Shown: positions 8,476-17,373 of the stretch, piece by piece
Layout: each line of letters starts with the position of its first letter
Numbering within the stretch: position 1 is the first letter of the stretch
Assembly: GCA_043721315.1 (NCBI GenBank)
Contig: JAYSQZ010000077.1
Coordinates: forward strand, 1-64,000
Source: Elstera sp043721315
GTDB lineage: Bacteria; Pseudomonadota; Alphaproteobacteria; Elsterales; Elsteraceae
DNA length: 64,000 bases
Direction: 5' to 3'
Position numbers and translations under genes: made by a program
The notes under the pieces: generated by a model
The model's database searches: none
What the model was told of the DNA's origin: nothing
The model's input: the letters and a program-made list of their open reading frames with translations, nothing else

Positions 8476-9219
8476 ATGCGAACCCCCCTTATCGAAATGC
8501 GTAACATCCACAAGCAGTTCGGCGGTGTCGTCGCGCTTGATGACGTGTCGGTCACGCTGCATCGAGGCGAGGTCGTCGGTCTGCTCGGGCATAATGGCGC
8601 GGGCAAATCGACGTTGATTAAAATTCTCTCCGGGGCCTATGAGGCCGATGCGGGCGAGATTTTGGTGGATGGCAAACCCGCCACTATCCGCTCCCCGCGC
8701 GACGCGCGCGCTAACGGTATTGAGACGATTTATCAAACCCTGGCGCTGGCCGATAATCTCGATGCGGTGGCGAATGTGTTCTTGGGCCGCGAGATTGTTA
8801 CCTCCCTCGGGCGGCTTAACGATGCGGCGATGGAACACGCTACCAGCGACGTGCTCGCCAAGCTGAAAGTCGTCGATCTTAAATCGGTGCGTGCCCCCGT
8901 TAGCAGCCTTTCGGGCGGGCAGCGCCAATCTATTGCGATTGCCCGCGCTATCCATTTTCAAGCGCAAATCCTAATTATGGACGAGCCTTGCGCCGCGCTT
9001 GGGCCGCAGGAAACGGCAATGGTGGCCAACGTCATCCAGGAGTTGAAGCGTCAGGGCTTGGGGATTTTCCTCATCAGCCATGATTTGCACGATGTGTTCG
9101 CGTTGGCAGATCGGCTTACCGTCATGAAGGGCGGGCGCGTGGTGGGGGACTGCCACACCGCCGATGTTACTCAAGACGATGTTCTCGCCATGATTATCAC
9201 GGGCCGCCCGCCCGCGTAA
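8476..9219 (+). CDS. xylG: D-xylose ABC transporter ATP-binding protein XylG (single-domain form)
   Basis: The ATPase of the xylose importer, 247 residues. Walker A is GHNGAGKST near residue 40, the signature is LSGGQRQ near 140 and Walker B is ILIMDEP near 162. It has one nucleotide-binding domain, whereas enterobacterial XylG has two fused in about 510 residues, so this form would work as a homodimer. The gene is intact: xylA begins 58 bp further on and there is no remnant of a second domain. ATG at 8476 has AGGAG nine bases upstream. A TTG two codons earlier is too close to that site. Confidence 0.93.
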   Translation: MRTPLIEMRNIHKQFGGVVALDDVSVTLHRGEVVGLLGHNGAGKSTLIKILSGAYEADAGEILVDGKPATIRSPRDARANGIETIYQTLALADNLDAVANVFLGREIVTSLGRLNDAAMEHATSDVLAKLKVVDLKSVRAPVSSLSGGQRQSIAIARAIHFQAQILIMDEPCAALGPQETAMVANVIQELKRQGLGIFLISHDLHDVFALADRLTVMKGGRVVGDCHTADVTQDDVLAMIITGRPPA

Positions 9220-9277
9220 AACCGCCCGTTTTATTTCAGGTCCACGTCTGCCCGGCTTCGGGCTGAGGAGAGTTTTT

Positions 9278-10585
9278 ATGTCCTATTTTGCCGATCTTCC
9301 CGCCGCCCAGTTTGAAGGGCCGGACAGCCGTAATCCGCTGGCCTTTCGCTATTATCAGCCGGAACGCTTGGTTCTGGGCAAGCCGATGGTGGAGCATCTG
9401 CGTCCCTCGGTGTGTTACTGGCATAGCTTCTGCTGGCCGGGCAGCGATGTCTTCGGTGCAGGCACCTTCAACCGTCCGTGGCACGGGCTGCCCGATACGC
9501 TGGAAAGCGCCAAGCTGAAGGCCGATGAAGCCTTCACCTTCTTCGAGAAGGCCGGCATTCCCTATTTCGCCGTCCACGATGTCGATGCCGTCTCCCTCGG
9601 TGCCTCGTTGCGCGAAGGTTGGTCCAACCTTGATGCCATTGCCGATTATTTCGCCGGGAAGATGGAAAAAACCGGCCTGAAACTGCTGTGGGGCACCGCT
9701 AATCTCTTCTCCCACCCGCGCTATCAGGCGGGCGCGGCGACCAACCCTGATCCTGCGGTTTTCGCCTATGCCGCAGGGCAAGTGCGCGCAATGTTAGACG
9801 TAACGCACCGGCTCGGCGGCGGCAATTACGTGCTCTGGGGTGGCCGCGAAGGCTATGACACGCTGCTGAATACCGATATGCGCCAGGAACTCGATCAATT
9901 AGGCCGCTTCCTGACGCTGGTGGTCGAGCATAAGCACAAAATCGGCTTCAAGGGCACGATCTTGCTCGAGCCGAAACCCTGCGAGCCGACGAAACATCAG
10001 TATGATTTCGATAGCGCAACAGTTCATGCTTTCCTGGCTAACTACGGTTTGCTGGGCGAAGTGAAGTTGAATATCGAGGTTAATCACGCCACCCTCGCCG
10101 GCCATAGTTTCGAGCATGAGATTGCCTATGCCCTGGGGCATAATCTGCTTGGCAGTATTGATCTCAATCGTGGCGACCCGCAAAACGGCTGGGACACCGA
10201 CCAGTTCCCCGCCGATTTGCAGGAAACGACACTGGTGCTCTACAGGCTGTTGCAGGCGGGCGGGTTGGAGACGGGCGGGTTCAATTTCGACGCTAAAGTG
10301 CGCCGCCAATCCATCGACGCGGTTGATATGCTGCACGGCCATGTCGGCGGGGTCGATCTCTTAGCGCGGGCGCTGTTGAATGCCGAACAGATGATTCTCG
10401 ACGGCCAACTCGCGGCCTTCGTTCAAAGCCGCTATGCGGGCTGGAAGCAGGGAATGGGGACCGACGTGCTCGCGGGCAAGCTGTCGCTCAACGACCTCGC
10501 CGATATCGCCGCCCAAACCCCCGCGCCGCAGCCCGTCTCCGGGCGGCAGGAAATGCTGGAGAATTTGGTTCAGCGCTTCGTTTAA
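9278..10585 (+). CDS. xylA: Xylose isomerase XylA
   Basis: Interconverts D-xylose and D-xylulose in the cytoplasm, using two divalent metals. The 435 residues match the length of class II xylose isomerases. Visible signatures are FAVHDVD (catalytic His), VLWGGREGYDTLLNTD and LLEPKPCEPTKHQYDFD, which carry metal ligands and the sugar-binding Lys. GAGGAGAG provides the ribosome binding site. It follows the transporter genes and precedes xylB in the operon. Confidence 0.97.
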   Translation: MSYFADLPAAQFEGPDSRNPLAFRYYQPERLVLGKPMVEHLRPSVCYWHSFCWPGSDVFGAGTFNRPWHGLPDTLESAKLKADEAFTFFEKAGIPYFAVHDVDAVSLGASLREGWSNLDAIADYFAGKMEKTGLKLLWGTANLFSHPRYQAGAATNPDPAVFAYAAGQVRAMLDVTHRLGGGNYVLWGGREGYDTLLNTDMRQELDQLGRFLTLVVEHKHKIGFKGTILLEPKPCEPTKHQYDFDSATVHAFLANYGLLGEVKLNIEVNHATLAGHSFEHEIAYALGHNLLGSIDLNRGDPQNGWDTDQFPADLQETTLVLYRLLQAGGLETGGFNFDAKVRRQSIDAVDMLHGHVGGVDLLARALLNAEQMILDGQLAAFVQSRYAGWKQGMGTDVLAGKLSLNDLADIAAQTPAPQPVSGRQEMLENLVQRFV

Positions 10586-10600
10586 GCAAGGGGAAGTATC

Positions 10601-12070
10601 GTGTTTCTGGGGATAGATCTTGGCACCTCCGCGCTGAAAGCCCTGCTCGTCGATAGCGAGGAGCGGGTGATTGGCGAGGCCAGTGAAGCGCTGACCGTGC
10701 AACGCCCGCAACCGCTCTGGTCCGAGCAAGACCCGGCGGACTGGTGGCAGGCGTTGGACCGGGCGCTGCGGCGGCTGCGGCAGGATCATCCTCAGGAAAT
10801 GGCAGCGGTGAAAGCCGCTGGCCTCTCTGGGCAGATGCACGGCGCGGTCTTGCTCGATGGGAAGGACCGCGTGCTGCGCCCGGCAATTCTGTGGAACGAT
10901 GGCCGTAGCAGTGCTGAATGCGTGATATTAGAAGACCGAGTGCCAACGTCGCGCCAGATTACGGGCAACCTCGCCATGCCGGGTTTCACTGCGCCGAAGC
11001 TGCTGTGGGTACAGCGGCATGAGCCGGAGATTTTCGCTCAGGTCGTGAAAGTGTTGCTGCCGAAGGATTATTTGCGCCTGCGCCTAAGCGGCGAGTATCT
11101 CTCCGACATGTCCGACAGCGCGGGCACGCTGTGGCTCGATGTTGCGGCGCGCGCGTGGTCGCCTGCGATGGTGGCGGCCACGGGCCTGCCGCTGTCGGCC
11201 ATGCCCGGCCTCGTCGAAGGCACGGCCCCGGCGGGGAGTGTGCGGGCGGACCTCGCGCAAGACTGGGGCTTATCGCCCGGCGTAATCATCGCGGGCGGGG
11301 CTGGGGATAATGCGGCGGGGGCGGTTGGCATTGGCTGCATTGAACCGGGCAGCGGTTTTATCTCCCTCGGCACCTCCGGCGTTTTGTTTGTCGCGACGCC
11401 CAACTTCGCGCCAAACCCGGCCCAGGCCGTGCATAGCTTCTGCCATGCGGTACCGGGGCGGTGGCATCAAATGGCGGTGATGCTCAGTGCCGCCTCTTGC
11501 CTCACCTGGGTTAGCCGGGTCACGGGGGCCGAGAGCGAAGCCGCACTGCTGGCGGAAGTGGACGCTGAAACGACTGCGCCCGGCTCGGTATTGTTTTTGC
11601 CCTATCTCTCCGGCGAGCGCACCCCGCATAATAATCCGTACGCCACGGGCCAATTTTCCGGCCTGACCCACGCCACGCGGCGCAGCGATTTAGGCCGGGC
11701 GGTGCTGGAAGGTGTCGGTTTCGGCTTTGCCGATGGTCTCGGGGCGCTGGCGGCGGCGGGAACCAAGGTTGACAGCCTGTCTGTCATCGGCGGCGGCGCG
11801 CGCTCGCGTCTCTGGGGCACGATTCTGGCGTCAATCCTGGGTAAACCGCTCGACTACCGCCACGGCGGCGACCTTGGCCCAGCCTTCGGCGCGGCGCGGT
11901 TGGCACGGTTGGCGGTCACGGGGGAAGACCCGCGCGGCCTGTGCCTGCCGCCATCGTTGGAGCGGACGATCTTCCCGAATCCTGCTTGGCAAGATGCCTA
12001 TGCCGCTCAGTATCAGGCCTTTCGGGCAGCGTATCGGCCTTCGGAATTACCCGATAAATCGCAAGAGTGA
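10601..12070 (+). CDS. xylB: Xylulokinase XylB
   Basis: Phosphorylates D-xylulose to xylulose 5-phosphate for the pentose phosphate pathway. It is a FGGY-family kinase of 489 residues. The N-terminal GIDLGTSALKALL motif, SGQMHGAV near residue 78, GAGDNAAGAVG near 233 and SVIGGGARS near 393 are all typical. Translation starts at GTG (10601) with AAGGGGA just upstream. Its stop overlaps the GTG start of a small downstream gene. Confidence 0.96.
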   Translation: MFLGIDLGTSALKALLVDSEERVIGEASEALTVQRPQPLWSEQDPADWWQALDRALRRLRQDHPQEMAAVKAAGLSGQMHGAVLLDGKDRVLRPAILWNDGRSSAECVILEDRVPTSRQITGNLAMPGFTAPKLLWVQRHEPEIFAQVVKVLLPKDYLRLRLSGEYLSDMSDSAGTLWLDVAARAWSPAMVAATGLPLSAMPGLVEGTAPAGSVRADLAQDWGLSPGVIIAGGAGDNAAGAVGIGCIEPGSGFISLGTSGVLFVATPNFAPNPAQAVHSFCHAVPGRWHQMAVMLSAASCLTWVSRVTGAESEAALLAEVDAETTAPGSVLFLPYLSGERTPHNNPYATGQFSGLTHATRRSDLGRAVLEGVGFGFADGLGALAAAGTKVDSLSVIGGGARSRLWGTILASILGKPLDYRHGGDLGPAFGAARLARLAVTGEDPRGLCLPPSLERTIFPNPAWQDAYAAQYQAFRAAYRPSELPDKSQE

Positions 12071-12345
12071 CGGTTCTTGTCGGTTTATTTAGAAACGGCG
12101 ACAGGGTCGTTTGCCTGCGCCGATCAATTGATAGCGACGAGTATGAGGCGACGGCTAAGGAATATCGTTTAGGCACTGACGGCCAACATGTCCTTTGGCC
12201 CCGGTCAGATCATGCAGATCATCAAAACCCTATCGTTCTGAACCAACACGAAAAATATTCTGAATGGGGGGACGATCTAAGCTCAAGCGAGAACATTATA
12301 ATTGCAGGGAAAATCATAGCGTCATTCAAGCTAGAAACAAAATAA
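12067..12345 (+). CDS. Small hypothetical protein (92 aa)
   Basis: I do not recognise this gene. It encodes a 92-residue soluble protein rich in charged residues, with no signal peptide or membrane segment. The GTG start overlaps the xylB stop (GTGA), so translation may be coupled to xylB. Base composition is visibly more AT-rich than xylB, increasingly towards its end, which suggests that it belongs to the AT-rich island that also holds the next gene. The two genes converge with a 7-bp gap. Confidence 0.5.
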   Translation: MTVLVGLFRNGDRVVCLRRSIDSDEYEATAKEYRLGTDGQHVLWPRSDHADHQNPIVLNQHEKYSEWGDDLSSSENIIIAGKIIASFKLETK

Positions 12346-12352
12346 CAACATC

Positions 12353-12961
12353 TCATAAGTTTGTTGGCGGAAATATCTCAATATTTGAAATGTCTTGACG
12401 TATATTGAACATTCTCATCCAAAGGATGGCGACAAATAAAGAATTTGTTAATGGTGAGTCTAAACTATTTTTTCCGTTATTTAGTTTAACACCATAAGCA
12501 GCCAAAACAGTAGTTAAGTCGAATTTTTTCCTGCGGGGGTTTTCATCAGCATATGTTTCAAGAGTACAAAACGGCCTGTCTTTCTGGAGCAGAATTATTT
12601 TACTCAAATCGTATCCAGATAAATAAAACTCCCTACTCAAGGCATAAACTTCTTGTTCAACATTATGAGCAATTATTCTATCAGTTTTAGACAGAACGTC
12701 ATATAAATACGCGGAATGGGTTGAGAATAACAAATCTTGACTGTTGCCGTTATTTAAAATTCCATCAGAATTTGGATTGATAAAACGCAAATGAATATTA
12801 TTATTTTGAATAATACCATCTTTAATAAATACAATACCTATTCCGATAGCTCGCCCATTAGCAGCACCGCTATCACACCAAACGCTTAAAACCGCAAAAG
12901 TTTTACCACCGAATGCACTGCTTATCCTACGGTTATAAACTTCATCAGATTCATAATACAT
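12353..12961 (-). CDS. Hypothetical protein, possibly a degenerate DEDD-exonuclease fold
   Basis: A 202-residue protein from a strongly AT-rich gene, unlike its neighbours, which suggests horizontal acquisition. ATG at 12961 follows AGGGGAAAA, a plausible ribosome binding site, 19 bp after the glpK stop. The layout loosely recalls DnaQ/RNase T exonucleases: a first strand FAVLSVWCDSGAANG, a middle IIAHNVEQEVYAL resembling Exo II, and a late helical LDSPLTNSLFVAILW in the Exo III position. The acidic residues that bind metal in those motifs are not clearly conserved. If the fold is right, the protein may be inactive or highly diverged. Treat the function as unknown. Confidence 0.55.
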   Translation of the reverse strand: MYYESDEVYNRRISSAFGGKTFAVLSVWCDSGAANGRAIGIGIVFIKDGIIQNNNIHLRFINPNSDGILNNGNSQDLLFSTHSAYLYDVLSKTDRIIAHNVEQEVYALSREFYLSGYDLSKIILLQKDRPFCTLETYADENPRRKKFDLTTVLAAYGVKLNNGKNSLDSPLTNSLFVAILWMRMFNIRQDISNIEIFPPTNL

Positions 12962-12980
12962 AATTTTCCCCTGTTAATTA

Positions 12981-14501
12981 TTAATTTTTCAGAGACGCCG
13001 AGAGCGTCCGCTTCACGCAATCCTTCCAGCCTGCATATTTGCGCGCGCGCACCTCTTCGGGCATTTGCGGCGTGAAGCGGCGGTCTAGCGCCCAAGCGCG
13101 CGCGAACCCGTCGAGATCGGGGTAGAGTCCGGCTTGCCGCCCGGCGAGATAAGCCGCGCCGAGGGCGGTGGTTTCCAGAATGACGGGCCGGTCCACCGGG
13201 GCTGCCAACAGATCGGCCAGGAATTGCAAAGTCCAATCACTTGCCACCATGCCGCCATCAACGCGCAGCACGGTTTCGCCCCCCTCGGTATCGGCCCCTT
13301 GCGCGTCCGACCAATCGCCGCGCATCGCTTCCAGAAGGTCGCGGGTTTGATAGGCGACTGCTTCCAGCGCTGCCCGCGCCAACTCCGCCCGCCCAGTGCC
13401 GCGCGTGAGGCCGTAGAGCGCGCCGCGTGCATTGCTATCCCAATAGGGCGCACCGAGGCCAACGAAGGCCGGAACCAGATACACGTTTTCCTCATCAGAC
13501 GCCGAGGCCGCGAGCGCGCCGGTTTCTGACGCCGAGGCGATAATCTGCAAGCCATCACGCAACCACTGCACCGCAGCGCCAGCGATAAAGATGGAGCCTT
13601 CCAGGGCATAGGTGCGCTTGCCGTCTAACTGATAGGCAATCGTCGTGAGCAACCGATTGCGCGACATCACGCCCTGATCGCCGGTATTGAGCAGCGCAAA
13701 GCAGCCCGTGCCATAAGTGGATTTCATCATCCCCGGCTTAAAGCAGGCTTGCCCAACGAGCGCGGCCTGCTGATCGCCCGCTATCCCAAGCACCGGAATC
13801 GCCGCACCGAACAGGCCAGGGTCGGTTACGCCGAAGGGGGCCGCAGAATCCCTCACTTCCGGCAAACCGCTGCGCGGCACGCGGAAGAGTTGCAACAGCG
13901 TTTCGGACCATTCACCCGTATGAATATCGAGCAGATTTGTACGGGAAGCGTTGGTTGCGTCGGTGGCATGTACGCGCCCGCCGGTCAGCCGCCACAACAG
14001 GAACGAATCGACCGTGCCGAACGCGAGTTTTCCCGCGTCAGCATCGGCCCGCGCGCCGGGGACGTTATCGAGAATCCAGGCGATTTTGGTTGCGGAGAAG
14101 TAGGAGTCGATTCGCAACCCCGTGCGCGCCTGCACTTCCACCGTATGCCCGTCGCGGGTAAGGTCGGCGCACAGGTCTGCCGTGCGGCGATCTTGCCAAA
14201 CGATAGCGTTATAGGTGGCTTTACCGCTCGCCCGGTCCCAGACCAAGGTGGTTTCGCGCTGATTGGTAATGCCGATCCCGGCAACTTCAGCCGCGCTTAT
14301 GCCCGCTTTGGCAAGGCAGGCTTTGCAGGTGGCAACCACGCTCTCCCAAATCGCTTCAGGATCATGCTCGACCCAGCCGGACGCCGGGAAAATCTGAGGG
14401 AACTCCGCCTGCGCGCTGGCAATGCTGCGCCCCTGAGCGCCAAACAGAATTGCCCGGCTCGATGTCGTGCCCTGATCTATTGCGAGAATATAACCCTGCA
14501 C
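12981..14501 (-). CDS. glpK: Glycerol kinase GlpK
   Basis: Phosphorylates glycerol to glycerol 3-phosphate. It is a 506-residue FGGY kinase with the GlpK hallmarks AIDQGTTSSRAILF near the N-terminus, GITNQRETTLVWD near residue 80, NAIVWQDRRT and VDGGMVASDWTLQFLADLL. The frame is open far upstream, but GTG at 14501 gives the family length and has AAGGGGGC about 6 bases before it. The TauE gene ends 89 bp upstream on the same strand and I see no clear terminator between them. GlpK could therefore be the distal gene of the sulfoquinovose operon and use glycerol released from sulfoquinovosyl glycerol. Confidence 0.95.
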   Translation of the reverse strand: MQGYILAIDQGTTSSRAILFGAQGRSIASAQAEFPQIFPASGWVEHDPEAIWESVVATCKACLAKAGISAAEVAGIGITNQRETTLVWDRASGKATYNAIVWQDRRTADLCADLTRDGHTVEVQARTGLRIDSYFSATKIAWILDNVPGARADADAGKLAFGTVDSFLLWRLTGGRVHATDATNASRTNLLDIHTGEWSETLLQLFRVPRSGLPEVRDSAAPFGVTDPGLFGAAIPVLGIAGDQQAALVGQACFKPGMMKSTYGTGCFALLNTGDQGVMSRNRLLTTIAYQLDGKRTYALEGSIFIAGAAVQWLRDGLQIIASASETGALAASASDEENVYLVPAFVGLGAPYWDSNARGALYGLTRGTGRAELARAALEAVAYQTRDLLEAMRGDWSDAQGADTEGGETVLRVDGGMVASDWTLQFLADLLAAPVDRPVILETTALGAAYLAGRQAGLYPDLDGFARAWALDRRFTPQMPEEVRARKYAGWKDCVKRTLSASLKN

Positions 14502-14590
14502 GCTTGCCCCCTTGTTGCGTATCGCTCCTGACCGGAGCCGCGTCTTAGCAGAGAATTTATCGCTAAAAGCCTGAGATGCCAGAGAAATTT

Positions 14591-15358
14591 CTAGCCCCGG
14601 ATTAAATAAGCCAGTGCGGGCAAGCCTAGCGATGCCCCAGAAACAAACAATAAACAAGACACCGCCCGGCGAAATACCGGCGGCGACAGCGGCGGCGGGA
14701 ATCTTCGGGCCAGCGCCGTCGCCCCCATCACCACCGGCACGGCCAACAGGCACGGCCAGTAGGCGGCGTTGGGGATATTCCCGGCCAGCACCACGAGCGC
14801 CAGCCGCAAGACCGCGTTCAGCCCGAACACGGCAACCAGCGTTTCCCGGATCACTTCTATCGGCAGCGGCTGGCGGTAAAAGTGATAAACCAGCGGTGGC
14901 CCTGCGGTGGAAAACATCCCGCCCATCAACCCCGATAGCACGCCGACGATGATGGTTTTCAGCGGCCCTGCTGCCGCTTGCGGGCCTTTCGAGGGTAACG
15001 CGAGTTGCAGGCTGGACAGCATCGTGATACCGCCGAGCAGCAATTTTAGCGCCTGAACCCGCGTATCGGCCAGCCATTCGAGCAGCAAATAGCCAAGCGC
15101 AAGCGCGGGGAGCGAACTGAGCACGACGATGATCCAAGGCCGTTTCGCCACATGCTTCCAGCCGCCGGTTGTCAGCATCTGGCTGGCGTTGGTGAAGGTC
15201 AAAAGCCCAACGAACACCGCCGCTTCCGGCAAGGGCATCGCGCCGATAAGGGCTACGCCCGCCATCGTAACAAGACCGAAGGCAAAGCCGGTCACGGTTT
15301 GCAAATAGGCCGCAACCGCCGTGACCGACAGAAAGGCGATCAGTTCGGCAGCACTCAT
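14591..15358 (-). CDS. TauE/SafE-family sulfite or organosulfonate exporter
   Basis: An inner-membrane protein of 255 residues with about eight hydrophobic segments and the repeated TauE/SafE pattern (GFAFGLVTMAGVALIG, then GVLSGLMGGMFSTAGPPLV). Family members export sulfite, sulfoacetate or sulfolactate. The start codon overlaps the stop of the sulfoquinovosidase gene (ATGA), so the two are translationally coupled. In known sulfo-Entner-Doudoroff clusters a TauE protein is proposed to export the end product sulfolactate, which fits here. Confidence 0.88.
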   Translation of the reverse strand: MSAAELIAFLSVTAVAAYLQTVTGFAFGLVTMAGVALIGAMPLPEAAVFVGLLTFTNASQMLTTGGWKHVAKRPWIIVVLSSLPALALGYLLLEWLADTRVQALKLLLGGITMLSSLQLALPSKGPQAAAGPLKTIIVGVLSGLMGGMFSTAGPPLVYHFYRQPLPIEVIRETLVAVFGLNAVLRLALVVLAGNIPNAAYWPCLLAVPVVMGATALARRFPPPLSPPVFRRAVSCLLFVSGASLGLPALAYLIRG

Positions 15359-17361
15359 GACAGGGCCGACAACTCCTGGAATAACCCAGCGTGCAGGCTG
15401 CCCCGGCGGTAGAAAATCGCAGGCTCGCCCAAGGGGGCCGCCACAGTAGCGTCCGCGCCGCCGGCAAGGGTTTTACCGCTCCACACATGGACCCAATCGG
15501 TCCCGTTCGGCAGATGCACCGTGCGGGTTTCTGCCCCGGCCTGCCAAACGGGGGCGACCAGCAGGTCGGGGCCGTACAGATAAGCGTCTTGAACCGCGTA
15601 GCAGGCGGCATCCTCCTCGAAATGCAGAAATAGGGGCCGCTGCACGGGCAGGCCGGTTTCAACCGCTTCCGCCACGAGGGTTTTCAGGTAAGGCACCAGA
15701 TGCCGCCACAGCTTTACCATCGCCGCGAAATGGGCCAGCACGTGCGGGTCTTCATCCAATTGCAGATTATCGCGGGGCCGATTGCCCTCGTGGGTTCGCA
15801 TAACGGGGGTGAAAGCCGCCATTTCTGCCCAGCGCATCAACAGTTCCGGCGTGCGGATATTGCCGAACAGGCTTGTGTATCCGCCGATGTCGCTATGGTG
15901 ATAGGCATTGCCCAACAGCCCGGACGACAGCGCGCCGCAGATTACCGTGACTAGCCCATCGTGGCGGGAGAAATCGACCGACTGATCCCCCGCCCACAGC
16001 AGCGGGCAGTGGGCCTGTACGCCCGTAAACCCGGCGCGCATGAAGAAAAGCGCCTCCCCGGTCTGCCCTCGTTTGGCGACGGCACGGGCATTCACTTCTG
16101 CCCATAGCGTCGGCCAAGCGTTGTGCATCAGCGTCGCGGGAATGCCGTTGGCGAGGTGTACGTCGATGGGCAAATATTCCCCAAAATCCGCCATCCAGCC
16201 CGACAAGCCAAAGTCGAGCATATTTTGCCCGATCACCGTTTCCTCGAACCACGCAGCGGCGGCGGGGTTGGTGAAATCGACAACGCCGCAGTCGAACTCA
16301 CCGAAATCGACCAGGGCCGTCTTGCCGCTGGCGTCCGTGGCGAAAAAGCCCTGCGCCTCGGCGTCCTCGAACAGAATGCCGTCGTTACAGAGGTACGGGT
16401 TCACATAGCCCATAAAGCGAATGCCCTCGGCCTTCAAGGCTGCGATTTTCGCGTTGAGGTTGGGATAATGCTGCGCGTTAGCCCGCCAATCCCAGAATAA
16501 TCGCTTGCCGAAGGAGGTTTCGCGCAAGCCCACCCAATCTTCGCACCAAAGCGCTGAGACGGGCACGCCCGCCGCACGGATTTTCTCTAATCGGGCGAAG
16601 GAATTATTGCCGTCCTTCAGCCCAATGATCGCGCCGTTATAAACCCACTCCGGCAACGGCGGCTGCCGCCCGAAACGCTCGGAAAGCTGGCTAACGATTC
16701 CGGTGAACCGATCCGCCGCAAAAAGCTCGATCCTGTCAGGCACGGCCCAGGCTTCAAGTTCGTGATAGCCAGCGTGGCGGAAATCGAAAGCGGAATAGGC
16801 CGTGGTTTCCAGGTGAAGGGCGTATTTGCGCGACGAAAGATAGGTTGGTTGCGGGTAATTGGTATTCCAATAATCGCCGCCCGCCCTGCCCAGTGCATCG
16901 GCTTTGAAGGTGATCTCGCTGCTTTTGTCGCGCCCTACGCCCGGCTCGGAGGTCCAGAGCGGAAAGCGGCGGCCCTTGAGATCGAAGTAGGACATTTGCT
17001 CCCCGCCGCCCCACACATGCTCGCCGGGTTCAGCCACCAGGCGCAGCCAGAAGCGGTTTAGGCTCGGGTCACTGACGGTAGGGACAAGCTGAGTGCCGAT
17101 GGCCTGGAGCGTCGCCAGCGGCGGCACGCCCTCAGCGGTGGCAAAGCTCACGCGCCAGCCATCCCCTTCGGCCACGACCGTTGCCACGGGCAGCGGCAGG
17201 CGCGCGGTGAGAGTATCCTCAATGTCGAAATTGCCCCGAACCATGTCCATCCGCGCCTCCCCGCGCCCAACGAATAGGCAGGGGGCATCGGTGCGGTGGC
17301 GCAGAATCAGGCGGCCCCCAAGGGTAAGATCGAAGCCATCGGACAGGGCAATAAGACGCAT
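15355..17361 (-). CDS. yihQ: Sulfoquinovosidase, GH31 (YihQ-like, KERWY type)
   Basis: A retaining alpha-glycosidase of 668 residues that should release sulfoquinovose from its glycosides, such as sulfoquinovosyl glycerol. The nucleophile is the Asp of WMADFGEYLP near residue 392 and the acid/base is the Asp of WAGDQSVDF near 459. Alignment from memory to E. coli YihQ puts Lys249 (GLKDG), Glu274 (CEDW), Arg287 and Trp290 (GKRLFW) and Tyr495 (HHSDIGGY) at the sulfonate-binding positions. This is the Lys-Glu-Arg-Trp-Tyr set described for the Agrobacterium enzyme, where YihQ has Gln-Gln-Arg-Trp-Tyr. ATG at 17361 follows GAGAGAG. It is cytoplasmic, with no signal peptide. An ordinary alpha-glucosidase or xylosidase is unlikely. 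Confidence 0.92.
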   Translation of the reverse strand: MRLIALSDGFDLTLGGRLILRHRTDAPCLFVGRGEARMDMVRGNFDIEDTLTARLPLPVATVVAEGDGWRVSFATAEGVPPLATLQAIGTQLVPTVSDPSLNRFWLRLVAEPGEHVWGGGEQMSYFDLKGRRFPLWTSEPGVGRDKSSEITFKADALGRAGGDYWNTNYPQPTYLSSRKYALHLETTAYSAFDFRHAGYHELEAWAVPDRIELFAADRFTGIVSQLSERFGRQPPLPEWVYNGAIIGLKDGNNSFARLEKIRAAGVPVSALWCEDWVGLRETSFGKRLFWDWRANAQHYPNLNAKIAALKAEGIRFMGYVNPYLCNDGILFEDAEAQGFFATDASGKTALVDFGEFDCGVVDFTNPAAAAWFEETVIGQNMLDFGLSGWMADFGEYLPIDVHLANGIPATLMHNAWPTLWAEVNARAVAKRGQTGEALFFMRAGFTGVQAHCPLLWAGDQSVDFSRHDGLVTVICGALSSGLLGNAYHHSDIGGYTSLFGNIRTPELLMRWAEMAAFTPVMRTHEGNRPRDNLQLDEDPHVLAHFAAMVKLWRHLVPYLKTLVAEAVETGLPVQRPLFLHFEEDAACYAVQDAYLYGPDLLVAPVWQAGAETRTVHLPNGTDWVHVWSGKTLAGGADATVAAPLGEPAIFYRRGSLHAGLFQELSALS

Positions 17362-17373
17362 CGTCAACTCTCT

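Noticed and set aside
14502..15662. Extension of the glpK reading frame through the TauE gene
   Set aside because: The extra sequence is a shifted-frame shadow of TauE. GTG 14501 gives the normal GlpK length and has a ribosome binding site.
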